DNA from: Plantago ovata
Taxonomy: Eukaryota > Streptophyta > Magnoliopsida > Lamiales > Plantaginaceae
Direction: 5' to 3'
DNA length: 64,000 nucleotides
Assembly (NCBI GenBank): GCA_028274465.1
Contig: CM051458.1
Location: 78,140,085-78,204,084 of the forward strand
Below the pieces are notes generated by a model. That model saw only the letters and a list, made by a program, of their open reading frames with translations, did no database searches and was not told where the DNA came from. This document shows positions 13,302 through 27,005 of the stretch, piece by piece. Positions within the stretch are counted from its first letter, which is position 1. Every line of letters begins with the position of its first letter. The position numbers and the translations under genes were made by a program.

Positions 13302-14118
13302 TGTTGAAGGGTAATTCGTACTTCTTCTTAAGTTCGTAATGGATCGTCACAAGAAACTATTTAGGTCTTCTTCATGTAGTCTTCCTGTGAAGAGAATAAG
13401 AATCCTTCATGTAGCTTCCTCGTACCTGAAAGAGACTGGAGGGGGGGATTAGTACCTCGTGCCCGGTCTTCCGAGGATCAGACCGGAGGGACGACTTTAC
13501 GTGTAGGGAATTGAAGGGCTTCCCTAGTGAGAGTAGTAAATGTGGTAGGTGAGTGGTAGGTGAGAGCTATGATTGCTTACCCAGCGGAGAATGAATGAGT
13601 TCCCTTATATACTTGTAGTATTTTATTGTCACATTATGTAGGATCGTGACAAGTGTCCGGCTGAGATTGAAGCCGCCTTTGGCCCAAGCCCATTAAGGAG
13701 GTCCATGGTCTTTGACCCAAACATCTTGACTAGGGTTTGGAGGGCATTATTGACTTTTTGGGTCCCATGGAGTATTCTGGAAGACGGGTCCCACAGGGAG
13801 CGACCATGGGTGGTCGGCCTTGATCCTCGTGCCTTCCTCTTATATCGATGGTCCGAGTAGTGCTCTGCCTACTCTCTTTTGGAGGGTGTCACCTTGACGT
13901 AAGATCCTCCTCGAGCCCCACAACTGCCTTGTCCTTGTAGTGAGCTTATCTTGAGGGTTGGCCTCACAGTGATGGTTGGGCCATATGTTGGTCGAGCCAC
14001 ACTTAAGTGACATACTTGGGTGTGGTCGCGCCCCTTGAGGGACATCCCTTGATGCTTCGTCGCGCTCTTAGACCGCTCCAGTTCGTACATGCGGGCTGGA
14101 CATATTTTAAGACCAACA
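13302..14118 (-). repeat. 5' LTR of element F
   Basis: The 817-bp LTR begins TGTTGG and ends TTCAACA on the minus strand, with the PBS adjacent at 13282-13299. A TATA-like stretch lies at 13603-13611. A short piece of a related LTR reappears at 44277-44349 beside the N gap. Confidence 0.75.
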
Positions 14119-14190
14119 ATTTATATACCGTTTAATCCACTCACTCTTAAGCGACGCGGGATGCGAAGCATTACACCCCCCTTAAAAAGA
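14119..14190 (-). repeat. Scrap of a Cassandra-like TRIM (LTR start and polypurine tract)
   Basis: On the minus strand a polypurine run (TTTTAAGGGGGG, 14176-14187) is followed by TGTAATG and a CGCATCCCGCGTCGCTTAAG stretch. This closely matches the start of the 5S-less Cassandra LTRs at 30153-30363 and 36986-37197. The rest of this LTR is replaced by element F, so F probably inserted into a Cassandra-like copy. Confidence 0.55.
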
Positions 14191-15450
14191 GTATGACAGT
14201 GCTCGACTGAATTAGTCGTCAATACCATGATGATATTGTTAAAATAATGTTTGATGCACAAGCTTGTTCTTTATCATGATATAAGATAATGTTTAATGGT
14301 GAAGATGGTACACTAGCACTCCGAGCAAGGCCCTTAATACAATTAATTTCACTTCGTCTCAAAGGTAAATAGGGAATATCATTACCATAATATATTTGTG
14401 GTCAAATACATATCATGTTTGGGCATCCTAACTATAAACGTATGATCCAGTACGATATTTACCATCGCAAGGAAGGTGATATATATGTAAAATTTTGGAG
14501 ATGTCCAAGTGACAAGTTGGATGACGATGGATATCTGATATCCAATAGAAGCTGTATTCAAACAATTAAGCTGAAAATGGAGATGTGTTGTATGATGATG
14601 AATTATGTTTGCGTCATTTACATGGTGAATCATAATGTGATGAAGTATACTCCGACCAGAATTTTTGTCAAGAGTTTGGATGTATTAATGATGACCACTC
14701 TCCGTAGAGTATACGGCAAATCCTTTTCGTATTTACTTACGTACGCACAGGTATACATTAGTGTCTACACCAAACTTGGGCTTCCAACACCAGATTTCAC
14801 GGATTTCTACAACTTTTCTTTGTATTGTAATTTTTAATTATAAGTCTATTAATATTTGAAATTAATGTGATGTTTTTACAATTAAATAATGATAATAAAA
14901 TGAAATGAAAAATAAAGTGAAAAAATAAATGGAAATAAATATTAGAAGTGTGAGTTCCAAAAGGCTGCACCGGTAGAGATAATTTTTTGTGATGGATTCA
15001 ATGGGTCTCTAATGTGGTATAAATGTAAAAAATGTCGTTGGGAGAGCCGGCCCCTAAAAATGATTACGACAGTTCTCGAATGAATTAGTCGCCAATACCA
15101 TAATGATATTGTTAAAATAATGTTTGATGCGCGAGCTTGTTCTTTATCATGCTTAATGGTGAGGATGATCCACCAGCAGTCCGAGCAAGACCCTTAATAA
15201 GAATGATTTCAACTCGTCTCAAAGGTGAAGAGGTAATATCATTACCATAATATATATGTGGTCAAATACATGTCATGTTTGGGCATCCTAACTATATCTG
15301 TATGATCCAGTACGATATTTACCATCGCAACGAAGGTGATATGCAAAATTTAGTAGATGATAGCATATTGACATTAGAGGGTCCAAGTGACAAGTTGGAT
15401 CCAAAAGTAAATGAGAGTTACTTATTGACTACTACTCAGGTAGCAAGTAC
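14191..15450. repeat. Region with a ~330-bp direct repeat (14194-14522 and 15067-15401)
   Basis: The two blocks share long, nearly identical stretches (both contain TATCATTACCATAATATAT and CCAGTACGATATTTACCATC) and lie about 870 bp apart. They differ by scattered substitutions and small indels. Between them (14523-15066) is AT-rich sequence with no recognisable gene. The repeats carry open frames but no protein similarity I recognise. They could be ends of an old unclassified element or a local tandem duplication next to the M16 peptidase fragment. Confidence 0.7.
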
Positions 15451-16259
15451 CTGCTTATGCACACGAGTGTCTATTGTGTTATCCATTTGCAACTCAGATA
15501 AGACCCTCCCTCTTTCAGCTTCAACAATACTTGTACACAAACCAACAGTAAAGTCCCAAAATTTCGAACGGAACACCATCTATGGGGTTGAAATAAAATT
15601 GATCAACAACATAATTTGATTTTGCATATATTCAGGAAAAAAAGAAATCCGTCGAAGTATTTGGATCCAAAAAGTATCACGGAATAGGGAAGGTAATATG
15701 TTTCCATACCACATGCAGGTACCGGAGAACCAACCACAGGCACTCATAACCCTACATATTAGATCCAAGAAACACAGAGAGCATGAGAATGTAAAGAAGA
15801 TAATATAGCTCAGAACATGAGAGTTGGTGAACTTCCCCTACCCCTTCCATATGCGTTGGGGATCCTGCTTCATATGTAGTGTTAAACTGGTTTGTGTAAG
15901 CTCTACAGTCATCTGCAAAATGCGGCTGTTCTACGGATCTGAAAACAACATGTTCGACAAAATGAGCCATTCCTTGCTCATTCTCCTCCTCATCTACTGA
16001 TCCCACGTGGACCTGCAAACGAACTTCGAACCTGCGATAAGCGACATACAAAGTGAGTCAATATCTTATGCTTTTTAAACCAATAATCTTATCTTGCACA
16101 AGTGCAGTACCTGTGGGGAGGGGTTTTATTCTCCAGAATAAAATATCGGAGACCGTTACTGAGTTTCCCCTTGTAAAGTTTGTCATTTGCTGGTAGGTCA
16201 GAATTTAGAAATTCTGTAACTGGCCGATATACACGGACGGAAACTAAAGGAGAATGAAC
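15451..16259 (-). pseudogene. Stromal processing peptidase-like M16 metallopeptidase, partial
   Basis: Three exon-like blocks with consensus splice sites. Block 1 (16111-16259) encodes KLYKGKLSNGLRYFILENKT-type sequence. Block 2 (15842-16031) encodes RFEVRLQVHVGSVDEEENEQ, then the zinc motif HFVEH inside GMAHFVEHVVF, and ends near SPTHMEG. Block 3 (15451 to about 15560) encodes VEAERGRVLSELQMDNT, where the family has its distal zinc-binding glutamate. The order and motifs match the chloroplast stromal processing peptidase, which removes transit peptides from imported proteins. The first two blocks read through in frame. I could not find the N-terminal exons, transit peptide or C-terminal half, so this is a gene fragment or a very decayed copy. 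A mitochondrial or other plant M16 member is possible but fits less well. Confidence 0.7.
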
Positions 16260-17580
16260 CTGCACAAATAAGAACTATTTTATTATACCTTGAGATGAAC
16301 AGATAGAATAAATTAGCCAAAGTTCGACTCAGACAATTCCAAAGTGATGATGACACAGTTTGAAATGCTTAGGACACAAAACCACCTGATGAATATAGCT
16401 TATGACAGAATGTTTGTTAAAAAATCAGAAAAATTATCAAACTTCAAGGTCTGCTGTATTAAGTCTTTGAATTTATGTTTACATAGATCATACCTACAAA
16501 TAACTCTCTAACAGAAACCAAATACATTCAGAAGTACAGAGCATAGCCCAACTAGTGTTGCAACACATAATAGAAAGAAAGCAGTCAGGCAAATATTAAC
16601 AGAGTCGTTGTATGAAGCATTTGAAGTAGAGAACAACACTCGGTGTCTCAAGTACTCAAGTCAAAAGATAACTAAAACATGTTGATTAACTAACTTAAGA
16701 GGCTTAACATCAGATAACATACAGCGTGCTTAATGACACCCAGCTCAAAAACAATAATTCAAGCCTCGGGGAGCATAGAAATTGTCCCTTGGTTATAGAA
16801 TCATCAATTTGGCAACTCGAAATCAATGATCTTCTCAAAGACGATGGTGAAAACAATTGAACAGGTAAAGGAATACTGGAAAGGAGACTCACATGTCAGG
16901 AATCCCGCTGGAAATCACTACATCACCAAGGGATCGGGACTAAGAACTACCAAGCTCTCAAAGAAGAACCAACATGAGCCAGTTCGTGAATTAAGCATGA
17001 GCAGAGCAGTGGAACAGAACACTCCTTAGCCAATTCGCCCAAGCTCCAGTCACCTAAAATATTCCAGTTCGTCCTTAAAGCTCCAGTTCCTCAAATGAAT
17101 CCCATTCCGCCTTAATTCAGTCCTAAATTCCCCAAAGTCACCTAAAACCCTAAATCCCTTATTTCCTTTCAAATTAAGCCAGAATGACATAGCTTTTCCT
17201 TATTCCATCAAAGCTCATCCGTTAGATAAGATCTAACGTTTCTTAATCCAACAGCCACTGTTCATCGTTATCCTCATTCACCAGTACACTGCATCTGCTC
17301 AAACTTGCCTCAATTCACCAGTTTCTGTCCTTGCTAGATTTTCTTAGATTCACCTAGTTTTTCTAGCCGTTGTGGCCTTTTCAATTCAGTTTTGTTGCTA
17401 TATAACAACGCGGTTTTGTAACTCAAGGATCTCAAGAAATGAAGTTCTAGTTTTAGCCTATTTGTCTTAATTCTTCTTAATTCGTCCATGTCTTTTCAAT
17501 TTCATTTCCAGTTTTAGTCCTAATCCTTTACTGTCACTATTGGTAAGGGAAGAAATCGTGACATCACATTCTCACAATAA
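16260..17580. other. Noncoding, AT-rich sequence upstream of the M16 fragment
   Basis: No gene recognised. Around 17030-17330 the sequence repeats short phrases with AGTTC, CACC and CCAGT, resembling an old leader or promoter, but I see no element ends. It may be intron or 5' region of the M16 gene fragment. Confidence 0.4.
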
Positions 17581-17884
17581 GATCATTCACTACTACTTTG
17601 AGAGCATCTATGATAATTTTATCAGTGAATAAACGGAAACATCATCATTAAGTTCATCAATAGAGAAATCGAAAAGGACGGTACCTTTGCAGAGCTGTTC
17701 TGGCGAAATGGGAGAATCCACGGAAGTCTTGTTGGTAGAGATAAAGAGATGGGCGAGCACACCAAGCAGCATACCATTGTTTGGAAGTGGTCCGAGCAGG
17801 TTCAGACCTGCTGAGGAATGATTGGATGTGCTGGATTATCGGCTCCGGCAATTCAAATTCAACACATCGCCGATCAGAAACCAT
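17581..17884 (-). pseudogene. F-box protein N-terminus, degraded
   Basis: From an ATG at 17884 the minus strand encodes an F-box: LPEPIIQHIQSFLSRSEPAR, then TTSKQWYAAWCARPSL and a short DFRGFSHFARTALQRY segment. This is the start typical of plant F-box/LRR or FBD proteins, which recruit substrates to SCF ubiquitin ligases. The frame closes at 17657, but family-like sequence carries on in other frames: FDFSIDELNDDVS from about 17672, then TDKIIIDALKVVVNDLIVRM toward 17581. At least two frameshifts are therefore present, and no LRR or FBD domain follows. I read it as a truncated, frameshifted pseudogene. A small foldback element lies just upstream at 17931. Confidence 0.7.
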
Positions 17885-17930
17885 AGCTAGCTCCCTCCAT
17901 TTTCGACTTTTTCCTCTGGGCTGATCACAC

Positions 17931-18019
17931 CTATGGAGTCTTTTTTGGGCTTTTTTTTTTTTTTTTTTGGCTTATAGTACCAATTAAACTTCAAAAAAGC
18001 CCAAAAATAACTCCAATAG
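17931..18019. mobile_element. Short foldback (MITE-like) element
   Basis: An inverted repeat of about 25 bp (CTATGGAGTCTTTTTTGGGC on the left, complementary to the right end ACTCCAATAG and its upstream AAAAAAGCCCAAAAATA) surrounds a T tract. It is about 89 bp long and lies directly 5' of the F-box pseudogene. No target-site duplication was identified, so the class is unknown. Confidence 0.5.
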
Positions 18020-18039
18020 AATCTTTTTTGGGGGCAGCA

Positions 18040-18465
18040 ACCAGGCCGGTATACCGCGAACTAATACTGGTAGACCATAGTAGATGCTCCCGCTCCTACT
18101 GGACTAGTGAATTAAAGTTATTCTAAACTTTCTAAAAGAGGATAGTTTGCGCCTAGAACCCCTTCTACCCGAGCGGAACTTCTAACCGAATCCTTTTTAA
18201 GACGGTCAATCCCTCTCGAATGAGTTCTACGGTAGACACTTTGAAGGGACTTTCTATACGTACCCAAAATATATGCTTTTCTGTGTTCTATTTTTCTTCC
18301 TTCTTTTTCTTTGGGGTACTTCTGTTCTCCTTGATCCACTAGGGAAGCCGGGCGAACAAGACACTGGAAGCAAGGTCACGAGTAAGCCATTTTCCGGAGA
18401 CATGTTCAGAAAAAGAAAAAATGGCCATTGACTCGGTCCAAATTGGGAGACTATCATTAAGTCGT
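18040..18465. other. Possible organelle-derived insert
   Basis: This ~425-bp block is more GC-balanced and less repetitive than its AT-rich surroundings and reads like plant mitochondrial intergenic DNA (for example TAGAACCCCTTCTACCCGAG and GGTAGACCATAGTAGATG). It has no recognisable gene or repeat ends. The call is impressionistic and needs a database comparison. Confidence 0.3.
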
Positions 18466-19214
18466 TGAAATAACTATATTGCCCATAACGGCAATTAGTT
18501 AGAATGCGTTAATTTTTATATTTATCTCGGCTAAAACAAACACTCGGCTCAGCTTCATCCAACGGTTGGGGATAGAGAACAACATTGGGATTGTGACCGA
18601 TTAACTCAAAGACAAGAATTCTCTTTGTTTATTGGAATACTGTTGATGAACTCACAAACAAAATACTATGCGTTCTAGAGCTGCTAAAAACTACTTATTT
18701 AAGGTATTATATGTTTTTTTGTAGATGAATCAAGTGGTTCGGTTGAAACAGTGAAAAAGACTATACGTTTTAGAGTTGCTAAACAGAAAAGTTATTTTAT
18801 ATTTAGTGTTTCTATAAAATTATGAATTTCGCGCTACTTTTGAATCCCCTTCTTCCTGCGGTTAATCCCTTTTAGGCAATGACCCACGCTTATGTTTAGT
18901 GTTTCTCTTTTATTCTGAATTAATCAATTTATGTTGCATTTGTTATTATTATTAGTATATGTGGTGACAGTAAAAAGAAGACAGAGCTGTTAAGTTAAGA
19001 TTTCTCCTACACTCATGTTATAATGGTGGTGGAATATTAATGAAATGTTATATTTAATTAAATGATGAAAGTAGTGTGTATATGTAACGTAACAGGGATA
19101 TATATGTAATTCTATAGGATCTTGCATGGCTACGTACGCACTTGTTAGGTAACATGACTCATTGCCGTTTAATTCATTATCCATACATGCATGCAATCAT
19201 AAATATAAAATAAA
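18466..19214. other. AT-rich intergenic sequence
   Basis: I see no gene, repeat ends or RNA feature here. The sequence is AT-rich with short poly-T and GT/TA runs. Confidence 0.5.
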
Positions 19215-19651
19215 TGGTAATTTTCATACAGACCCCTATTAGTTTCATCAATTACGAATTTTCCGCTGTTAGTTCGAATGCAAGTACAACGATTGATTTG
19301 GGTGCAAGATTGCTATCAACAAGATCCTCGTAGTAATCAGTAGAATTTTCTCCTTCGGTGAAGTCGAAGATGTCTAATTCGTCTTCTTGACTTATTGCAA
19401 AACAAAGGTTAGCTTCCAGCCTTGGTTTTTCTCTATCTTCTTATCCACAGATGAACGGATGGCTCATTGCAGAATGCTGGATATTCTCGGGATCAAATTC
19501 CTACTGTACTACAGGGGGTGGCGGCGGCGAGATGGGAGGAGAGTTTTTCTTCTTAGTTTAGAGAGAAGTAGAATGAATGAATTATCTCTCTAGTCACCTC
19601 TATTTATAGTTTCTATTGGAATCCTTTAGAAGCCAATAAAATCCTGAAAGG

Positions 19652-19968
19652 CAAGGGCGGAGTTAGGAAATAACGTCGCGTAGTGCACATATACAAGCAC
19701 ACATTTTTTTCTTATGACAGGATAATTTTTTTATATGACAAATGAAAATATTTGAAATATCAAATTTATACAACATTGGGATAATAATTTTACTAACAAT
19801 CCTGGATTTATGTGTATTATTAAAAAGGAAAATAACCAAAAATGTCAAAATGGATGGTGCAATGTGCAACAAATAATTAAAAAACAAAAAAACAAAAAAT
19901 AAAAACAAAAAATAAAAAAAATTAGTAGGTAAAGAAAAAAAAGGGTGTGCCCCTCTATAGCTCCGCGT
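19652..19968. mobile_element. hAT-like MITE
   Basis: A ~317-bp element with imperfect terminal inverted repeats: left CAAGGGCGGAGTTAGG, right (read inward) ACGCGGAGCTATAGAG. The flanks carry a duplicated TGAAAGG (19645-19651 and 19969-19975), which fits the 7-8 bp duplications of hAT elements. Inside are A-rich runs and no coding sequence. It interrupts copia LTR K, whose homology resumes on both sides. Confidence 0.6.
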
Positions 19969-20270
19969 TGAAAGGAACACAAGTAATCTAATTATAGATC
20001 ATTTCTATTTACATCATGTGTTTAATTAGGAAACTTGCCCCTCAAATTTAATTAGGAGAAGGAGACAAAATACTCCTTCTCGGTTCTCCTATCATCAAGT
20101 CGGTCGCGCCAATGGAGGGGTAAGTGGGCCCAATCCGTTTGGCCCACATCCAAGCTTATGGACATTTAAATCCAATTTAAATTTTTCCCAAGTTCATATA
20201 TTAATTCAATTCATATATCCTTTCAGTTATCCTATCCCATAATTGTATTTCCATAAATACAAACAATATA

Positions 20271-21365
20271 CTCATCTGTCCCACTCATTTCTTTATGTAT
20301 TCCTTTTTGGGCCGTTCCAATCAATTCTTTACGTTTCCACTTTTGGAAGGTACCCCACATACACTGTAATCTTTATCCCCACCTTTACACTTTAATTTAA
20401 TCCTTTTCCACACCACATACCATTTATTAAAGTAATATAATAAGGTGGTTGATTTACCCAATTGATTGACCTACCAATCAATTTTAATCCGTTGATCTTG
20501 CTTATCCAATTTCAATCTGGTGCGTACATGTGTCATTAGTTAATTAAAAGATGCAGGGCTCGAATCCTGTTGGCGTGATTTTTCTCCATTATTTTTATTA
20601 TTATTTTAGTTGAAGGTGTTGGGTTCGAATCTTATTGACGTATTTTTTTCTTTTTTATTTATTCTCTTCTTAAATTTTTATTTTTTAACATAAAGTTGTA
20701 TGACGTATTATACTTAATTTTAAAAATAACCATGATATGTTCTTATAAAAAGAGACATACTTCCTACGTCCAATAATAAATGTAACACTTGATTTTGTTG
20801 AATTTTTCGATGGTCATTTTGACCTTTAATTATTCTTAAATCATACGATAAAAATAACTAAAAACATCATATTATAAAATTAGAATGTTTATATGAAGCA
20901 CTTGACAATATATTCAACTGATGAAGAATACCAATTAACATGCGAAAAAGATGCATTGCAGATTTTGAAGTTGAATGTTTCCAAAGTTTAGAGATGTATT
21001 TGATGGTTCTTAACTCATCGGAAGAATACTTTTCATATGTCTAATAGAAGTATAATTCAATTCAAAAGTATTAATTGCATAACTACAAAAACTATATACA
21101 TTTATAGCACACCATGTATATTAAGTTTAATTAATCAATTAGTTATTTTCTTTATTACGTTTGAAGTCATTATGTGAAAATTATATACTCACTCCATTGA
21201 TATCAATATATTATGTAATAAAACAATAATGTTTTACAAGATTACGCTTCACACGTGTAGCGTGTGACGCGGTTTCTAGTATATAAATAAATCAATATCA
21301 AACAAAACATCTCATTAAAAACCGTGCAAAAGCAGTCGTAGAATTCTCACCGGAACGGAGGGAGT
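20271..21365. mobile_element. Stowaway/mariner-like element, with later insertion
   Basis: Left end CTCATCTGTCCCACTCATTT and right end (read inward) CTCCCTCCGTTCCGGTGA resemble the common plant Stowaway terminus and are flanked by TA on both sides (20269-20270 and 21366-21367). At ~1.1 kb it is long for a MITE. A Helitron-like 3' end at 21249-21279 and two B-box-like phrases at 20556 and 20616 suggest internal insertions. No transposase is seen. Confidence 0.55.
21249..21279 (+). mobile_element. Helitron-like 3' terminus
   Basis: A perfect 7-bp stem (TCACACG, loop TGTAG, CGTGTGA; 21249-21267) lies 8 bp upstream of CTAG (21276-21279) and is followed by T. This is the arrangement at Helitron 3' ends: a hairpin, then CTRR, then insertion before T. 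The matching TC-type 5' end was not found, so element length is unknown. It lies inside the Stowaway-like element. Confidence 0.5.
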
Positions 21366-21559
21366 ACATAATTGCATTTTTCACAACACAATTAATTCAA
21401 TTAATATTTCCATACTATTAATTTCGCCATAACTAATTATAATTAACTCAGTTAATTATAATTCTTCCTATAGAGCTTTGGACAAGCCGGTTCACCACAT
21501 AGTGTGACCCATAAGGCCTAAATGTATTAAGCTAGACAAGACATCTAGACATCATCAGG

Positions 21560-21952
21560 CTGTTGGCTTTAAGTTAGACTTCGGATTGTTGAAAATTTAC
21601 CAAAGTCCGGAATAGTAACTAATTTAAGAGGTTTGTTAAATTAGTTTTGGTTGGAGTGTTTGGATTAATTTAGGGATGGTAAAGAGGGAAGTGGGGTAGT
21701 ATTTTATAGGGGTAATGATTAAAAGTGGAAGGAATAAAAAGAGATTTTTTTTTTTTTTTTGATTGGTTAAGGCTGTATTAGTCAAAATTTGAGAGGTAGA
21801 GGAGTAGGAGAATAGGGGTAATAATTGTGTTGGTGAGAGAGTTAGACTTCGGTATTTTAGTAGTTGCCAAAGTGCTAAATTAGAGCCAAAAGGGGCAATG
21901 GTAAAAAAAAAATCCCAAAATCCCAAAATCTAACTTAAAGCCAAACAGCATG
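21560..21952. mobile_element. MITE-like element with 20-bp inverted repeats
   Basis: Ends GCTGTTGGCTTTAAGTTAGA and, read inward from the right, GCTGTTTGGCTTTAAGTTAGA are inverted repeats enclosing about 390 bp of AT-rich sequence without coding potential. It splits homology to the copia LTR, which continues on either side. The end sequence recalls PIF/Harbinger-type (Tourist) elements, but no clear target duplication was found. Confidence 0.6.
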
Positions 21953-22010
21953 CATGAAATTCCTAAACGGTATCATTTGCAATATTAATACATGGTACGT
22001 TTAACGGACG

Positions 22011-22585
22011 GTAGGACTCTTTATAAATAACAAGAGAGCTTTTAACAAACCATCTTCATTATGGACTTTGGACCACCCTCCCCTAACCCGTCCCCCCACC
22101 CCATCACCCCTACCCCCTACTATCCGCCCCCTGCCTAGTAATGGAAATACCTTTAATCACAAACCTACACAAATCCAGTATTTATAGTTTTACCTAGTCT
22201 AGAACTTCAATATTCCTGTGCGCCTAGAATCTTTTCTGGACAATTTTGACTTGGGATTTCAATTGGAGCATGCCTCATCCATGTAGAATCGCCCTTTTGG
22301 GGCCTCTATATCATTTAAATTTGTGTGGAAAAAAGAAAAGAAAACAGCATATAAACAACCCTTTGGGCCGAAGTTAACTACAGTAGCATACTCAGATAAC
22401 GAAGCAAACATATCTTTGGCGAAAGTTAACTAACAATCTAGCATACTCAGACAACGAAGAACTCCATAATAGTCTGAGATTCAGCACGACATATTAGGTA
22501 GTTCAGTTTGCAGATTCCGTTCCAGCATTGTTCAATGATCACTTATAAAAGTCGAAATCAGTGTCCGGCTTCTTTACATTGGATC
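22011..22585. other. Noncoding sequence with C-rich patch and short direct repeat
   Basis: 22076-22135 is a C-rich, low-complexity stretch. 22370-22460 contains a short direct repeat (AGCATACTCAGA(T/C)AACGAAG twice, about 58 bp apart). No gene is recognised. Confidence 0.45.
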
Positions 22586-22815
22586 TGAAAATTGCATTTT
22601 TGGTCCTTTAAGTGGTAGTCCCCCGCGATTTTGGTCCCAAGTCAAATTGTTTTTTGCACTTTTGGTCCTTTTCGTATAAATACTAGATTTGTACACACCA
22701 TTTTAGTCCCTTCGTATCTAATACGGTCCCAGGACCAAAAGTGCAAAAAAAATTTTGACTTGGGACCAAAATCGCCGACTACCACTTAAGGGACCAAAAG
22801 TGCAATTTTTCAAAA
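22586..22815. mobile_element. Palindromic MITE, copy 1
   Basis: Long inverted repeats begin ATTGCATTTTTGGTCC on the left and, read inward from the right, ATTGCACTTTTGGTCC. The pairing extends through GTGGTAGTC...GATTTTGGTCCCAAGTCAA, giving a hairpin of about 230 bp. A second copy lies at 23187-23418. No coding sequence. Confidence 0.75.
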
Positions 22816-23186
22816 TATGCCAAGATTTCTCTGAATGTGTGGAATGCAAAAAATATCTTATTAATAACCAAACTAAAGAGTTGATCAAGAAATACAAATA
22901 TGTTACGAGAACATTGTCTATTAGCTATATTAAGAGTGCTTAAGAGTTAAGATGTTGATAAACAATGTTGGAGTTTCTGTCATAGAAATTGATGATGGAG
23001 ACGGCTTAAGGACTTTGAATCTTGATGAAGACAACCTATGAGACGGAAAAAGAATGCCTAGATACAAATTATTATGGTGTTAGGAATGTTAGTGAAGCCC
23101 TTCTTCCTTCTCTACGGCTATCCACGTTAATTTGGAGCAAGAATCGTGAATGTCTCTTCGCTAAGGAGTGAATTACAGTTGAAAAA
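22816..23186. other. Noncoding spacer between two palindromic MITEs
   Basis: AT-rich sequence between the two MITE copies. I looked on the minus strand for the missing C-terminus of the RPT3 pseudogene and did not find it. Confidence 0.4.
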
Positions 23187-23418
23187 ATTGCATTTTTGGT
23201 CCCTTAAGTGGCAGTCTCCATGCGATTTTGGTCCCAAGTCAATTTGTTTTTTGCACTTTTCTTTTCTTATAAATACGAGATTTGTACACACGATTTTAGT
23301 CCCTTCGTATAAATATAGTACGTAATACGGTCACAGGACCAAAAGTGCAAAAAAAAAAATTGACTTGGGACCAAAATCACGGGGGACTGCCACTTAAGGG
23401 ACCAAAAATGCAATTTCC
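23187..23418. mobile_element. Palindromic MITE, copy 2
   Basis: Same family as 22586-22815: ends ATTGCATTTTTGGTCC in inverted orientation, with matching GTGGCAGTC and TTGACTTGGGACCAAAAT arms, about 232 bp. Its right end abuts the last recognisable exon of the RPT3 pseudogene (homology stops at about 23424), so this insertion may have removed or displaced the gene's 3' end. Confidence 0.75.
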
Positions 23419-23423
23419 CCGAT

Positions 23424-27005
<3,582 letters not shown>

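Larger units (their letters stand above)
7651..14118 (-). mobile_element. Tat/Ogre-type Ty3/gypsy element F, 3' part missing
   Basis: Minus-strand element. Going 5' to 3': LTR (13302-14118), PBS TGGCGCCGTCTGTGGGAA (13282-13299), gag, aspartic protease, reverse transcriptase, RNase H, a second RNase H region and the zinc-binding start of integrase. Two RNase H regions together with the FCQFHKGKGHTSDEC gag motif are typical of the Tat/Ogre clade. The copy stops at 7651, where the LTR of element B begins, so the integrase core, 3' UTR and 3' LTR are not here. Coding parts lie in several frames, so it is broken, with several breaks. With one LTR only, its age cannot be estimated from LTR divergence. 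Confidence 0.88.
19215..22010 (-). mobile_element. Degraded copia-type LTR (K), probably solo, with nested DNA elements
   Basis: On the minus strand, separate blocks follow the order of the H LTR (56677-58765). Shared landmarks include GTATTAATATTGCAAATG (about 21980), GGGTCACACTATGTGGTGA (about 21500), the GTGGGCC block near 20150, the TATA-like CTATAAATAG (about 19610), CCGTTCATCTGTGGATA (about 19445) and the CGACTTCACCGAAGGAGAA block (about 19360). The 3' end is near 19215. The blocks are separated by a hAT-like MITE (19652-19968), a Stowaway-like element (20271-21365) and another inverted-repeat element (21560-21952). No internal coding region follows, so it looks like an old solo or truncated LTR. 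Confidence 0.65.

Noticed and set aside
14382-14837. Protein-coding ORFs in the direct-repeat region
   Set aside because: Short, AT-rich, no recognisable domain, and not preserved in the second repeat copy.
20556-20645. tRNA genes or tRNA-derived SINE (GGCTCGAATCCTG and GGTTCGAATCTTA phrases)
   Set aside because: They look like a B box, but no A box, cloverleaf or SINE tail could be built around them.
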